IMG/VR virus record: IMGVR_UViG_3300027747_004445
Span: 1 to 28,741 of that record
Reading direction: 5' to 3' (one strand)
Length of the DNA: 28,741 nt
DNA from: a virus
Both the position numbers and the translations under genes were made by a program. A model generated the notes under the pieces. The model was not told the DNA's origin. It did not search any database and saw only the letters and a program-made list of their open reading frames with translations. Shown in pieces: positions 22,314 to 28,741 of this stretch (positions are counted from its first letter, which is position 1; each line of letters starts with the position of its first letter).

Positions 22314-24115
22314 CTGTTAATATATTTACCTAGGGTTGTAATTCCATTTTGTTTTTCGAGATAAATTGTTTCACCGCTCACCAGTCTAGAACATTCCTTT
22401 CTATGGGTAATTATATATACACCGAAACCGTTCTTTTCAACAAATTCCGCTAATAGTCTTAATACTAATTCAACACCAGCTTCGTCTAAACTAGTGTCTA
22501 GTAACTCATCATAAAATTGAATATTATAATATATATTGCCTTGCAGACTTAACATATCTATAAAGCTAAACATTATAGCTAAATCAATAACCTTTCTCTC
22601 CGCTCCGCTAAAGTTGAAATAAGTAGTTTCTTTGCCTTTGGCATTAATAATTGTATCTTCAAAATATTCATTAAAGGTTATAATGGCGTTAGAGTTTAAT
22701 CTTTTAAGATAAGAAGCTAGCTTACTATTAAACAGCTTTAAAATTCTTTTCACAATAAAACTCTTTACCCCCTCTTCACTAACAACAAATTTTACAGTAT
22801 CAAGCAGATTAATAACTTTTCTTAACCCATTTGTCTTTTCTTTTATCTTTGTAAGCTTATCTTCAGTATCGGTAATTAAATTATCCATCGTTGTACTACT
22901 ATCACTTAAATGCTTAAGGTCTTGCTCTATCTGCCCATTTAATTCATCTATTTGCTTAATTTTTTCCAAATCATTTTTATGCTGTTGTTTTAGCAAATTA
23001 TTCTTACTAATACTATTTTGACCCTTCTTAATGGCATCAACTATTTTCGCTTTAAGTGTATTCATCTCGGATAACTTTGACTCAAACCCCCGTATTTCAG
23101 ACTCTCTTTGCTTTAATTCGGTCTTATAGACTGTGATAGTTTTATGAATATGCTGCTTATCCTGGTCCTCTACCTGTCTCAAGCAAGTAGGGCATATATC
23201 GTCTTCTGTACCTATTTTAGCTAAAGATCCAACAACAAATTCATTCTTTGTTTCTAACGCAGCAATATTTTTGCCTAGCTCATGGATTTTATTGTCGCAT
23301 TCCTGTAATTTATTTGCTAAAAGGTTAAGATTTTTATTAACCTCATCTTCATTAATAGGAGTAAAACTAGAAATTCTTTCATTTATACTAAATATTTCTT
23401 TTGTTATATCGTCTTTTCTTTTTAATAGAGTATTTTTTCTATCTTCATACTCCCGGTGTGTTTTTTCTTTTTGTTGCATTAATGTTGCTACTGATGTTTC
23501 AACCTCCTCTTGCTTTGCGTTTTCTACGTCTAACGTCTTTTTGACCTCGTTATATTCATCGCGTAACTGCAAAAGCATTTTACTAAAAATTTCAAGATTA
23601 AAAATACCTTCAATAAATTTACGCTTTTCAGTTTTTTTCTTAGCCATAAAAGGCACTGTGTTATTCACCGTCATAATAACACAGTTTTGAAATATTTCTG
23701 GTGTACATTGAATTAGTTCACAAATATATTGGGTAGTATTAACAATACTATCACGTGTTATATCTCTATCATTCTGATACAGCATACACTTACTGGGCTC
23801 GAGTGTTCTGATGATTTCGTAATTAGTTTTTTCTTTACCTTTAATAATACTAAACAATAGAGAAACTTCACAAGTTTTACCAGTAATATTGTTTATAATA
23901 AATTCTTTTTTGAGCTCTCTTATTGTGGTCCCGAACAGGGCAAAATATAATGCATCAGGTATAGTACTCTTACCTACACCATTCCTTCTATCAAATTGAT
24001 CTTTGTTTATACCAGTAATACCGTGTAACCCTGACTTAAAATTAATCTTAACAGGGGTTTCACCTATGCTAAGAAAATTCTTTATTGTTAATGTATTAAA
24101 AATTATTTTCTTCAT
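22310..24115 (-). CDS. 46: Recombination nuclease subunit gp46 (Rad50/SbcC-like)
   Basis: 601 residues (T4 gp46 is 560). It is the ATPase partner of nuclease gp47; the pair processes DNA ends for recombination and degrades host DNA. Walker A is RNGVGKST (44-51), preceded by a short insertion after GITGIN. Two coiled-coil arms (about 185-290 and 320-440) flank a zinc hook C308-P-T-C311. The ABC signature FSGAE is at 502-506, Walker B IQFYDE at 532-537, and a histidine switch lies in YIITHRKE. All catalytic parts are present. The ATG overlaps the gp47 stop (ATGA), ending the uvsY-uvsW-55-47-46 operon. Confidence 0.95.
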   Translation of the reverse strand: MKKIIFNTLTIKNFLSIGETPVKINFKSGLHGITGINKDQFDRRNGVGKSTIPDALYFALFGTTIRELKKEFIINNITGKTCEVSLLFSIIKGKEKTNYEIIRTLEPSKCMLYQNDRDITRDSIVNTTQYICELIQCTPEIFQNCVIMTVNNTVPFMAKKKTEKRKFIEGIFNLEIFSKMLLQLRDEYNEVKKTLDVENAKQEEVETSVATLMQQKEKTHREYEDRKNTLLKRKDDITKEIFSINERISSFTPINEDEVNKNLNLLANKLQECDNKIHELGKNIAALETKNEFVVGSLAKIGTEDDICPTCLRQVEDQDKQHIHKTITVYKTELKQRESEIRGFESKLSEMNTLKAKIVDAIKKGQNSISKNNLLKQQHKNDLEKIKQIDELNGQIEQDLKHLSDSSTTMDNLITDTEDKLTKIKEKTNGLRKVINLLDTVKFVVSEEGVKSFIVKRILKLFNSKLASYLKRLNSNAIITFNEYFEDTIINAKGKETTYFNFSGAERKVIDLAIMFSFIDMLSLQGNIYYNIQFYDELLDTSLDEAGVELVLRLLAEFVEKNGFGVYIITHRKECSRLVSGETIYLEKQNGITTLGKYINS

Positions 24116-25152
24116 TTACACTGGTTGTATAAGGATACAGTATATTCAACAACATCTTTTTTATTGTCTATATCTAACATTTGAACAAAGTCTGTAATAG
24201 CCTTAGCAATATCTACCCCGCTAAGATCTATATTAGACTCCAAATCTGCTCCGAACTTGTCAAACTCTATACTGTTATCTACAACTAAATTCAATGGTTT
24301 AAAGTTATGAAGTTTAATTGTTAATTTCTCTAAATCTTGAGCAGATATGTTTTTATCTAAACCGAGCTTGATAATATTATTTCCGAGAACTGTTCTACCA
24401 GCTTCAGTAAAATTTTCAATTTTTATAAGATCGGAAAGATTTATCTTTATATGACGAGGTGATATATCGTTGGGGTAAAAATCATAGCTCGCTTTGTTCA
24501 TATCTAAAATATAATACCCTTTGGTAGACCCTTCATCGCCAAAATCTAATTCAAATGGACAACCAACATATAGAACTGTGCCGTTGCTATATTTTCTTTC
24601 TTCTCTTAAATGAAAGTGACCTGAAATAACAAGAGGAGCAAACTTTAATAAATCCTGCGACTTAAAACCGCCTTCACATACTTTAAAGGTATTCATTTTA
24701 AATGTTTCAATTTCAAAATGACCAAACACTATATCACAATCTTGTATTTCGCTTAATTCTGTACCCCACGGTGCAAAAAAACATTCTTTACCGCCAATTT
24801 GCAGTAAGGTAGGTCTATCTACAATAATAATATTATCACGGCCGTAGAAAATGCGGATACTATTAACGGTGCAATTATTTTTATAAAATGAATCGTGATT
24901 ACCCGCTAACATATACAATTTAAAGTCCTTAAAATACTCTAATATTGTACTTGCGTGATGTAGGGTGTTAACGGTAATTTCGCTACGACTATGAAAAAAA
25001 TCTCCACAAAATATTATTTCTTTAATGTTTTTGGATTTAAGTTCTTCTGTAATCCACTTAGCCCAGTTCAAAGAAACGTCATGCCATACTTGGCTGTTCA
25101 TATGAACACCAAGATGTAAATCGGAGAATATAGCAATCTGACTATTAGGCAT
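24112..25152 (-). CDS. 47: Recombination nuclease subunit gp47 (Mre11/SbcD-like)
   Basis: 346 residues from ATG 25152 (T4 gp47 is 339). Metal-binding motifs of the Mre11 phosphoesterase: D11 and H13 in FSDLHLG, D51 in CGDFFHSR, N85-H86-D87 in AGNHDSF, and SGHFHLR further on. The frame is open to 25197, but the upstream residues lie within gene 55 and Mre11 proteins start only a few residues before the first motif. The 25152 ATG also has GAGAG just upstream and overlaps the gene 55 stop by 8 bp; ATG 25161 is the alternative. It works with gp46, encoded next. Confidence 0.93.
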   Translation of the reverse strand: MPNSQIAIFSDLHLGVHMNSQVWHDVSLNWAKWITEELKSKNIKEIIFCGDFFHSRSEITVNTLHHASTILEYFKDFKLYMLAGNHDSFYKNNCTVNSIRIFYGRDNIIIVDRPTLLQIGGKECFFAPWGTELSEIQDCDIVFGHFEIETFKMNTFKVCEGGFKSQDLLKFAPLVISGHFHLREERKYSNGTVLYVGCPFELDFGDEGSTKGYYILDMNKASYDFYPNDISPRHIKINLSDLIKIENFTEAGRTVLGNNIIKLGLDKNISAQDLEKLTIKLHNFKPLNLVVDNSIEFDKFGADLESNIDLSGVDIAKAITDFVQMLDIDNKKDVVEYTVSLYNQCK

Positions 25153-25744
25153 TACTCTCATTATAGAGGCTGTTATCCATACCTCCACCACCTTCACTGG
25201 TGTAAACGCGTATCCCGGTGTCCGCCTCGTCTTTATTGATAAGACTGTCGTAATTTCGCTCCCTATAGTCTACTATTAATTGATGATGCTTTTTTTCTTT
25301 TTTAATACGACTTATAAATGCATGAAATGCAATAGTTGTAAAGTAACTAAAAGGACTGAACCCTTGGTCAAGCTTAAATTTTTTGTACTTTAATGCTTGG
25401 TACATCTTTACTACAGCATCACCAATCATTTCATCTCTATATGAATAATTAATAAAATTAGGAGCAAACGATAGACCATAAGCAATTCGTCTTATAGCAT
25501 CTGCTAAATATTCAGTCATGTTATCGGTTTGATAATATATTTTAATTTCCTCTTCAAATTGCTTACTATTAACATAATGAGGTTTTTCTGATGGTTTTAA
25601 TTTCTTACCAGGTACGGGCTTGCCTTCCTTAGGGATTGTACCGATAACAGATTTTAAATCAGTTAATTCAGGTGGCAATTCATCCCCCTTGACATCTTTC
25701 TGTTTAGAAGTTATTTTAGGTTTTTTATTTTTAGCGTTTTTCAT
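25145..25744 (-). CDS. 55: Late transcription sigma factor gp55
   Basis: 199 residues (T4 gp55 is 185). It directs host RNA polymerase to late promoters (TATAAATA in T4), helped by the sliding clamp. The first ~55 residues are a Lys/Pro-rich extension absent from T4. The core matches sigma region 2: YLADAIRRIAYGLSFAPNFINYSYRDEMIGDAVVKMYQAL, then FSPFSYFTTIAFHAFISRIKKEKK, parallel to T4 WKQEMIADGIEAS and [23 protein letters not shown]. T4 gp55 ends with a clamp-binding tail (SLDFLYEANDE); here the end reads SLYNESNA, a shorter or degenerate version. It starts 3 bp after uvsW. NATAAATA boxes elsewhere in the window are its likely targets. Confidence 0.92.
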   Translation of the reverse strand: MKNAKNKKPKITSKQKDVKGDELPPELTDLKSVIGTIPKEGKPVPGKKLKPSEKPHYVNSKQFEEEIKIYYQTDNMTEYLADAIRRIAYGLSFAPNFINYSYRDEMIGDAVVKMYQALKYKKFKLDQGFSPFSYFTTIAFHAFISRIKKEKKHHQLIVDYRERNYDSLINKDEADTGIRVYTSEGGGGMDNSLYNESNA

Positions 25745-25747
25745 AAA

Positions 25748-27226
25748 TTATTTTTCAGTTATTTTTTTTACCGAATATGGAATTTTTTCCATATCATAGA
25801 GTTGCTGCCGCTTTAATTGATGCCGTTTACCATATGTTAACTGATCTGCTATGTCAAAAATATATAGCTTATCCTTACTTTCATGTAAGCGTAGCCCTCT
25901 GCCTATACTTTGAATTGTTTTTATCTTGGCCTTGCCGCCTCCTGCAAAAACAATAAAATGTAAATTCTTAATATTTACCCCTGTGCTGAATATTTTACTT
26001 ATGGCAATACAGACGACATTGCTACTTTTTTCCATTAAATTTTTTACTTCCTCTCTATCTGAAACCTCAACTTCGCCTCTTATAAAAAATATTTGCTTTC
26101 TATTACAAAATTTAGTTAAATGCTCATATAGTTCTTGCCCGTGCTTAATATAATCTATTAATACCAATACATTATTTGGCGCGTTATTACACAATACCGC
26201 TAAAGTATTGTTTCTGAATAAATTGGTAAACAAAAATTCAAGTTCAATTCTATATTTTTCCGCTGGGTTAACAATATCTTTTACTGTTGGCGGTGTACTA
26301 TTATAGGTAACTTCTAATATATTAGCGGTTACATTAGATATATATTTTTCGGTTCTAAGTTGAAAGCTGTTTTTCTCGTAAATTATAGGCCCGATTTTAC
26401 CTATTATATTCCATTGATCTAGTTTATCTTCCGGCATAGTACCTGTAAACCCAAAACGAATATTAGTTTTAATTCCTTTTAATATGTCATTTATTTTATT
26501 ACCTCTTCTTAGCTTATGAACTTCATCAATTATTATTAAATCTATATCTTCAAGCCAGGATAAATCTGAGTTATCTGACTGCAGTATACCTAAGTTAGCA
26601 ACAATAACATTAGACGAATCATTCTTATTATGTTCTAATTGATGCGAACCTGTCCACCGTCTAACTTTAAAAGGTACACCATAATTATTAAAGTCAGAAA
26701 ATGTTTGTTCAACTAATCCAAGGTCGGGTACGATAACTAAACACTTAAAATTATTTTTAAAATGAAAAAAGTTAGATAAAAGGGAGGCCATAATAAGAGT
26801 CTTACCGCCCGCAGTCGCCAGTACAACTACCCCTCTGCCTGACTCTAAGCATTTTGTAACTACAGATTTTTGATAATCTCTAAGTTGTAGCGTTAAATTG
26901 TTGAAAGGCTCCTTAGAGTAAGAAATATTTTTATGATAACTTGATTGTGCTGGTAAAATGACATTTAGGAAATCGCTAGATGCTCTAATTTGATCTTGCT
27001 TGCAATAATTATTCTGAAGAAGAAATTTAGTAATTTCATAGAATAAGCAAGGGTCAATTCGCCCACCAGGTGTAATAGCGTAGGTTCTAGATGGAATAAA
27101 CCTACCTTTCATTCTAGCAAATCTAGCGCCCTCGTTTTTTACAGAGAAAAATTCTCTTATATCGTTTATGTGATCACCTGCAATGTATCCGTATTTGCCA
27201 GTTTTATCTAACTCAAAATTTACCAT
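25748..27226 (-). CDS. uvsW: UvsW recombination DNA/RNA helicase
   Basis: 492 residues (T4 UvsW is 503). It is an SF2 helicase that unwinds R-loops and branched DNA and switches replication from origin-dependent to recombination-dependent mode. An N-terminal domain (about 1-110) precedes Walker A ATAGGKT (138-144); motif II is DEVH (235-238), motif III FTGTMPED, and motif VI near the end is SIGRGLRLHES. The frame could open with TTG at 27229, but the ATG at 27226 overlaps the uvsY stop by one base (TGATG) and has a GGAG 8 bp upstream, so it was chosen. uvsY-uvsW adjacency is as in T4. Confidence 0.95.
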   Translation of the reverse strand: MVNFELDKTGKYGYIAGDHINDIREFFSVKNEGARFARMKGRFIPSRTYAITPGGRIDPCLFYEITKFLLQNNYCKQDQIRASSDFLNVILPAQSSYHKNISYSKEPFNNLTLQLRDYQKSVVTKCLESGRGVVVLATAGGKTLIMASLLSNFFHFKNNFKCLVIVPDLGLVEQTFSDFNNYGVPFKVRRWTGSHQLEHNKNDSSNVIVANLGILQSDNSDLSWLEDIDLIIIDEVHKLRRGNKINDILKGIKTNIRFGFTGTMPEDKLDQWNIIGKIGPIIYEKNSFQLRTEKYISNVTANILEVTYNSTPPTVKDIVNPAEKYRIELEFLFTNLFRNNTLAVLCNNAPNNVLVLIDYIKHGQELYEHLTKFCNRKQIFFIRGEVEVSDREEVKNLMEKSSNVVCIAISKIFSTGVNIKNLHFIVFAGGGKAKIKTIQSIGRGLRLHESKDKLYIFDIADQLTYGKRHQLKRQQLYDMEKIPYSVKKITEK

Positions 27227-27621
27227 CAAGAGGTCTCCATCTTGATAATTTCAATCAAGTTTTTTAAATCAAACCCTATGCTATGGATTGTTTTTTCTAC
27301 ACGCTCTAAAAATTCTATTATGTTTTCTCTTTTAGAAATTTCCATAGCAATATCAGAAACTACAGTATGCCTTTCGGCTGCTTTCTCTAAAACCGGTAAT
27401 GTCAATCTAACTGCTGATTCTTTTTTGATAGTCTCTACAACTTCACTAATAATTTTATTTTTCTTTTTTATTAATTCATTTAAATTATTTTTTTCTATAA
27501 TTAACCTAGAAACCCATTTGGCTTTGCGTGCAGGTAACATTAATGCTGCTTCCTTAAGATTTAACTCATCTAGCTTAACGTCCTCTTCTAATTCTTTTAT
27601 ATATAGATTGAGCTGATCCAT
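27226..27621 (-). CDS. uvsY: UvsY recombination mediator
   Basis: 131 residues (T4 UvsY is 137). It loads UvsX onto gp32-coated single-stranded DNA. The sequence follows T4 UvsY in outline: LYIKELEEDVKLDELNLKEAA (T4 LQEELKKDVFIDSTKLQYEAA), ARKAKWVSRLIIEKNNLNEL (T4 YSKWLNKHSSIKKEML), and the C-terminus IIEFLERVEKTIHSIGFDLKNLIEII (T4 LDFCSGALDAIKSRGFAIKHIQDM). It is all helical with a strongly charged middle. It heads a five-gene operon with a TTGATT promoter. T4 expresses uvsY as a middle gene with uvsW late; here both share one operon. Confidence 0.88.
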   Translation of the reverse strand: MDQLNLYIKELEEDVKLDELNLKEAALMLPARKAKWVSRLIIEKNNLNELIKKKNKIISEVVETIKKESAVRLTLPVLEKAAERHTVVSDIAMEISKRENIIEFLERVEKTIHSIGFDLKNLIEIIKMETS

Positions 27622-27622
27622 T

Positions 27623-27630
27623 CATAAATA
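27623..27630 (+). promoter_or_regulatory. Late-type promoter for the 27645 gene
   Basis: CATAAATA with 14 bp to the ATG at 27645. It overlaps the -10 region of the divergent uvsY promoter (27628-27633). Confidence 0.5.
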
Positions 27631-27655
27631 ATAAGATAACGTCTATGATAATCAA
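27628..27655 (-). promoter_or_regulatory. Sigma70-like promoter for the uvsY-uvsW-55-47-46 operon
   Basis: TTGATT (27650-27655), 16-bp spacer, TATTAT (27628-27633), 6 bp to the ATG at 27621. The first T of the -35 is 34 bp from the start. The -35 lies inside the first codons of the divergent late-type gene at 27645. Confidence 0.65.
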
Positions 27656-27866
27656 GTATAAGACATTTAAAACATTTTTTTATGAAATGAATGCTGCTGG
27701 TGACGGTGGTGTTTTTGGTACTGCAACGTCAATGGGCCATGGCGGTGCTGTTGGTAATACGGATTTCTATGCACCTGGAGATAGTAGGGTCCCTGTAGCA
27801 CTCGGAGCTAAAAAAATTGGCAAAAAACGTAAAATAGTTGTACAAAGACGGCCGCTGATTAAATAG
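27645..27866 (+). CDS. Small Gly-rich, basic late-type protein (possible head-packaged peptide)
   Basis: 73 residues. The N-terminus MIIKYKTFKTFFYEMNA resembles the T4 capsid-targeting peptide (MKTYQEFIAEA) in its K/T/Y/F composition and its hydrophobic-x-E end (F12-Y13-E14). A glycine-rich middle follows (GDGGVFGTATSMGHGGAVG), then FYAPGDSRVPVALGAKK and a very basic tail (KIGKKRKIVVQRRPLIK). It has no predicted fold of its own. A late-type box lies 14 bp upstream. The stop is 3 bp before the next start. If packaged in the head it would be a small DNA-binding peptide; this is inference. Confidence 0.65.
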   Translation: MIIKYKTFKTFFYEMNAAGDGGVFGTATSMGHGGAVGNTDFYAPGDSRVPVALGAKKIGKKRKIVVQRRPLIK

Positions 27867-27869
27867 TCG

Positions 27870-28292
27870 GTGAATTTAGGACATTGGAAATTAGGCCACA
27901 GAGTTACCTTTAAAGAAAATGCTTTTGGCTTTATATACGAAATTCAAAATCTTGTAACTAAACGAAAATACATTGGTAAAAAACAGTGCATAACTACATT
28001 AAAGCGGCCGCCGTTAAAAGGTAAGAAGAATAAAAGACATGAGATAAAAGAAACAGATTGGAAGTCTTACACAGGGTCATCAGTTGAGCTTAATGAGGAT
28101 ATAGTAAAGTATGGTAAAGAAAATTTTGAATTTACAATACTACACTTCTGTGACTCTAAGTGGGAATTAGGCTATAGAGAGATAAAAGAGCAAATAGAAA
28201 AAGATGTCATACTTAGAGAGGAATATTACAATGGCATCCTAAACGTAAGAATAGGCTCACCGCCAAAGAATTTTATTGATAACAAAAAATAA
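27870..28292 (+). CDS. GIY-YIG-like nuclease domain protein
   Basis: 140 residues from GTG 27870. The GIY-YIG signature is G20-F-I-Y23 and Y34-I-G36, eleven residues apart as usual (GFIYEIQN ... KYIGKK). Downstream are TDWKSYTGSS, EDIVKYGKENFEFTILHFC and REEYYNGILNVRIG, which fits the short GIY-YIG proteins common in T4-like genomes. Whether it is a homing endonuclease, a repair nuclease or an inactive relative cannot be told; there is no DNA-binding tail like that of I-TevI. It probably shares a transcript with the 27645 gene. No Shine-Dalgarno is seen. Confidence 0.75.
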   Translation: MNLGHWKLGHRVTFKENAFGFIYEIQNLVTKRKYIGKKQCITTLKRPPLKGKKNKRHEIKETDWKSYTGSSVELNEDIVKYGKENFEFTILHFCDSKWELGYREIKEQIEKDVILREEYYNGILNVRIGSPPKNFIDNKK

Positions 28293-28304
28293 TTCCTTTA
28301 TAAT
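28276..28304 (+). promoter_or_regulatory. Sigma70-like promoter for the 28311 gene
   Basis: TTGATA (28276-28281), 17-bp spacer, perfect TATAAT (28299-28304), 6 bp to the ATG at 28311. The first T of the -35 is 35 bp from the start codon. The -35 is inside the end of the GIY-YIG gene. Confidence 0.65.
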
Positions 28305-28310
28305 AAAATT

Positions 28311-28741
28311 ATGTCATACGTTCAGGGTTGCAGCGTTAAGATAATTAATGTAGATAACATTTTAGAAAGAGTAGAAAGTAGTGTCTCTGAAGATAATAGT
28401 AAATTCTGTTTGCAGAATAAATCTAAACTTATTAAAAGCTTTATAGTGCTTAGAATTTGTAATAGTATCTTTAACGTTATAGATAAAAATAAGCATCAGA
28501 AATTGTTGTTTTATACGTCAAAATCTGCAAAATTAGAGGAGTTCAAAGATTATTTTAATTTCTTTTACTCTACTTTTATAAGAGTAGCTAAAATATTGTC
28601 ACTTACATATTTATACGAAAAAATTAGTATTGCTGAATTTGAGGTTATTGTAAATTGCTGCAAGGGCGAAGGCAAAGAGGCTAGAATAAAAGTATTTAAG
28701 GTCTTTAATAGGGCCAAGAAGCATCCTAATGTAGAGAAGTT
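28311..28741 (+). CDS. Unknown protein, runs off the right edge (partial)
   Basis: At least 143 residues, open to the end of the window. It starts MSYVQGCSVKIINVDNILER and continues helix-rich and lysine-rich (NKSKLIKSFIVLRICNSIFNVID; KLEEFKDYFNFFYSTFIRVAKIL). There is no recognised motif; cysteines are scattered (C7, C33, C50, then C-C near residue 117). An early-type promoter directly upstream separates it from the late-type genes to its left and supports this ATG. Function unknown. Confidence 0.65.
   Translation, partial: MSYVQGCSVKIINVDNILERVESSVSEDNSKFCLQNKSKLIKSFIVLRICNSIFNVIDKNKHQKLLFYTSKSAKLEEFKDYFNFFYSTFIRVAKILSLTYLYEKISIAEFEVIVNCCKGEGKEARIKVFKVFNRAKKHPNVEK

Noticed and set aside
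24112-24149. TTGAAT exactly 34 bp before the gp46 start codon
   Set aside because: The region between it and the ATG is not A/T-rich and has no -10; the gene is coupled to gp47 by ATGA overlap. It is a chance match and a reminder that the -35 box alone proves little.
25153-25197. 15-residue N-terminal extension of gp47
   Set aside because: It lies wholly within gene 55, and Mre11-type nucleases begin just before the first metal motif.
1-28741. tRNA genes, CRISPR arrays, IS elements, inteins or group I introns
   Set aside because: No cloverleaf-like, regularly repeated or transposase sequence was seen. Polymerase, UvsX, helicase and terminase are uninterrupted.

Overview
The window is a piece of a T4-like tailed phage genome (contractile-tail, T4 superclade). 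It is AT-rich, gene-dense and free of any gap over about 75 bp. The evidence is a nearly full T4-type replication, recombination and late-transcription set: primase gp61, sliding clamp gp45, single-strand binding protein gp32, helicase gp41, UvsX, DNA polymerase gp43, gp46/gp47, late sigma gp55, UvsW and UvsY. Head and tail genes are also present (terminase gp17, a gp19-like tail tube start, a gp14-like neck protein). No tRNA, CRISPR, IS element or bacterial chromosomal gene was seen. The host cannot be named from this sequence; the base composition and gene style suggest a marine phage, but that is inference.

Layout. 1-1934: tail tube start and large terminase on the minus strand. 1967-4068: plus-strand late genes (acidic head-core-like protein, small unknown, neck protein). 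4065-5671: four small unknown minus-strand genes, one a membrane protein with a zinc-ribbon tail. 5711-6136: isolated plus-strand late-type gene. 6133-9912: minus-strand operon running from the sliding clamp through unknowns and a nucleotide-sugar epimerase/reductase to primase. 9948-14160: gp32, gp41, a small glycosyltransferase and unknowns. 14201-15049: isolated plus-strand late-type gene. 15046-17889: UvsX operon carrying a QueC homologue and a stand-alone class-II glutamine amidotransferase. 17920-20505: DNA polymerase. 20551-21065: two small plus-strand genes. 21055-22278: large glycosyltransferase. 22310-27621: one tight operon uvsY-uvsW-55-47-46. 27645-28741: plus-strand genes (late-type basic peptide, GIY-YIG-like protein, partial unknown).

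Two promoter classes can be read directly. Late-type NATAAATA boxes stand 4-14 bp before terminase, tail tube and the isolated plus-strand genes. A second, sigma70-like class has TTGATT or a variant whose first T lies 32-35 bp before the start codon, then an A/T-rich -10 region ending only a few bases before that codon. It stands before nearly every replication operon. Both classes predict transcripts that begin at or next to the start codon, so this phage may use leaderless mRNAs widely; Shine-Dalgarno sequences are scarce.

Other points of interest: a split Gat + QueC pair in which QueC has lost three of four zinc cysteines (possible 7-deazaguanine/archaeosine-type DNA modification); an epimerase/reductase resembling the UDP-rhamnose NRS/ER family together with two glycosyltransferases; plus-strand late genes whose N-termini resemble T4 capsid-targeting peptides; and a gp32 that lacks the T4 zinc cysteines.
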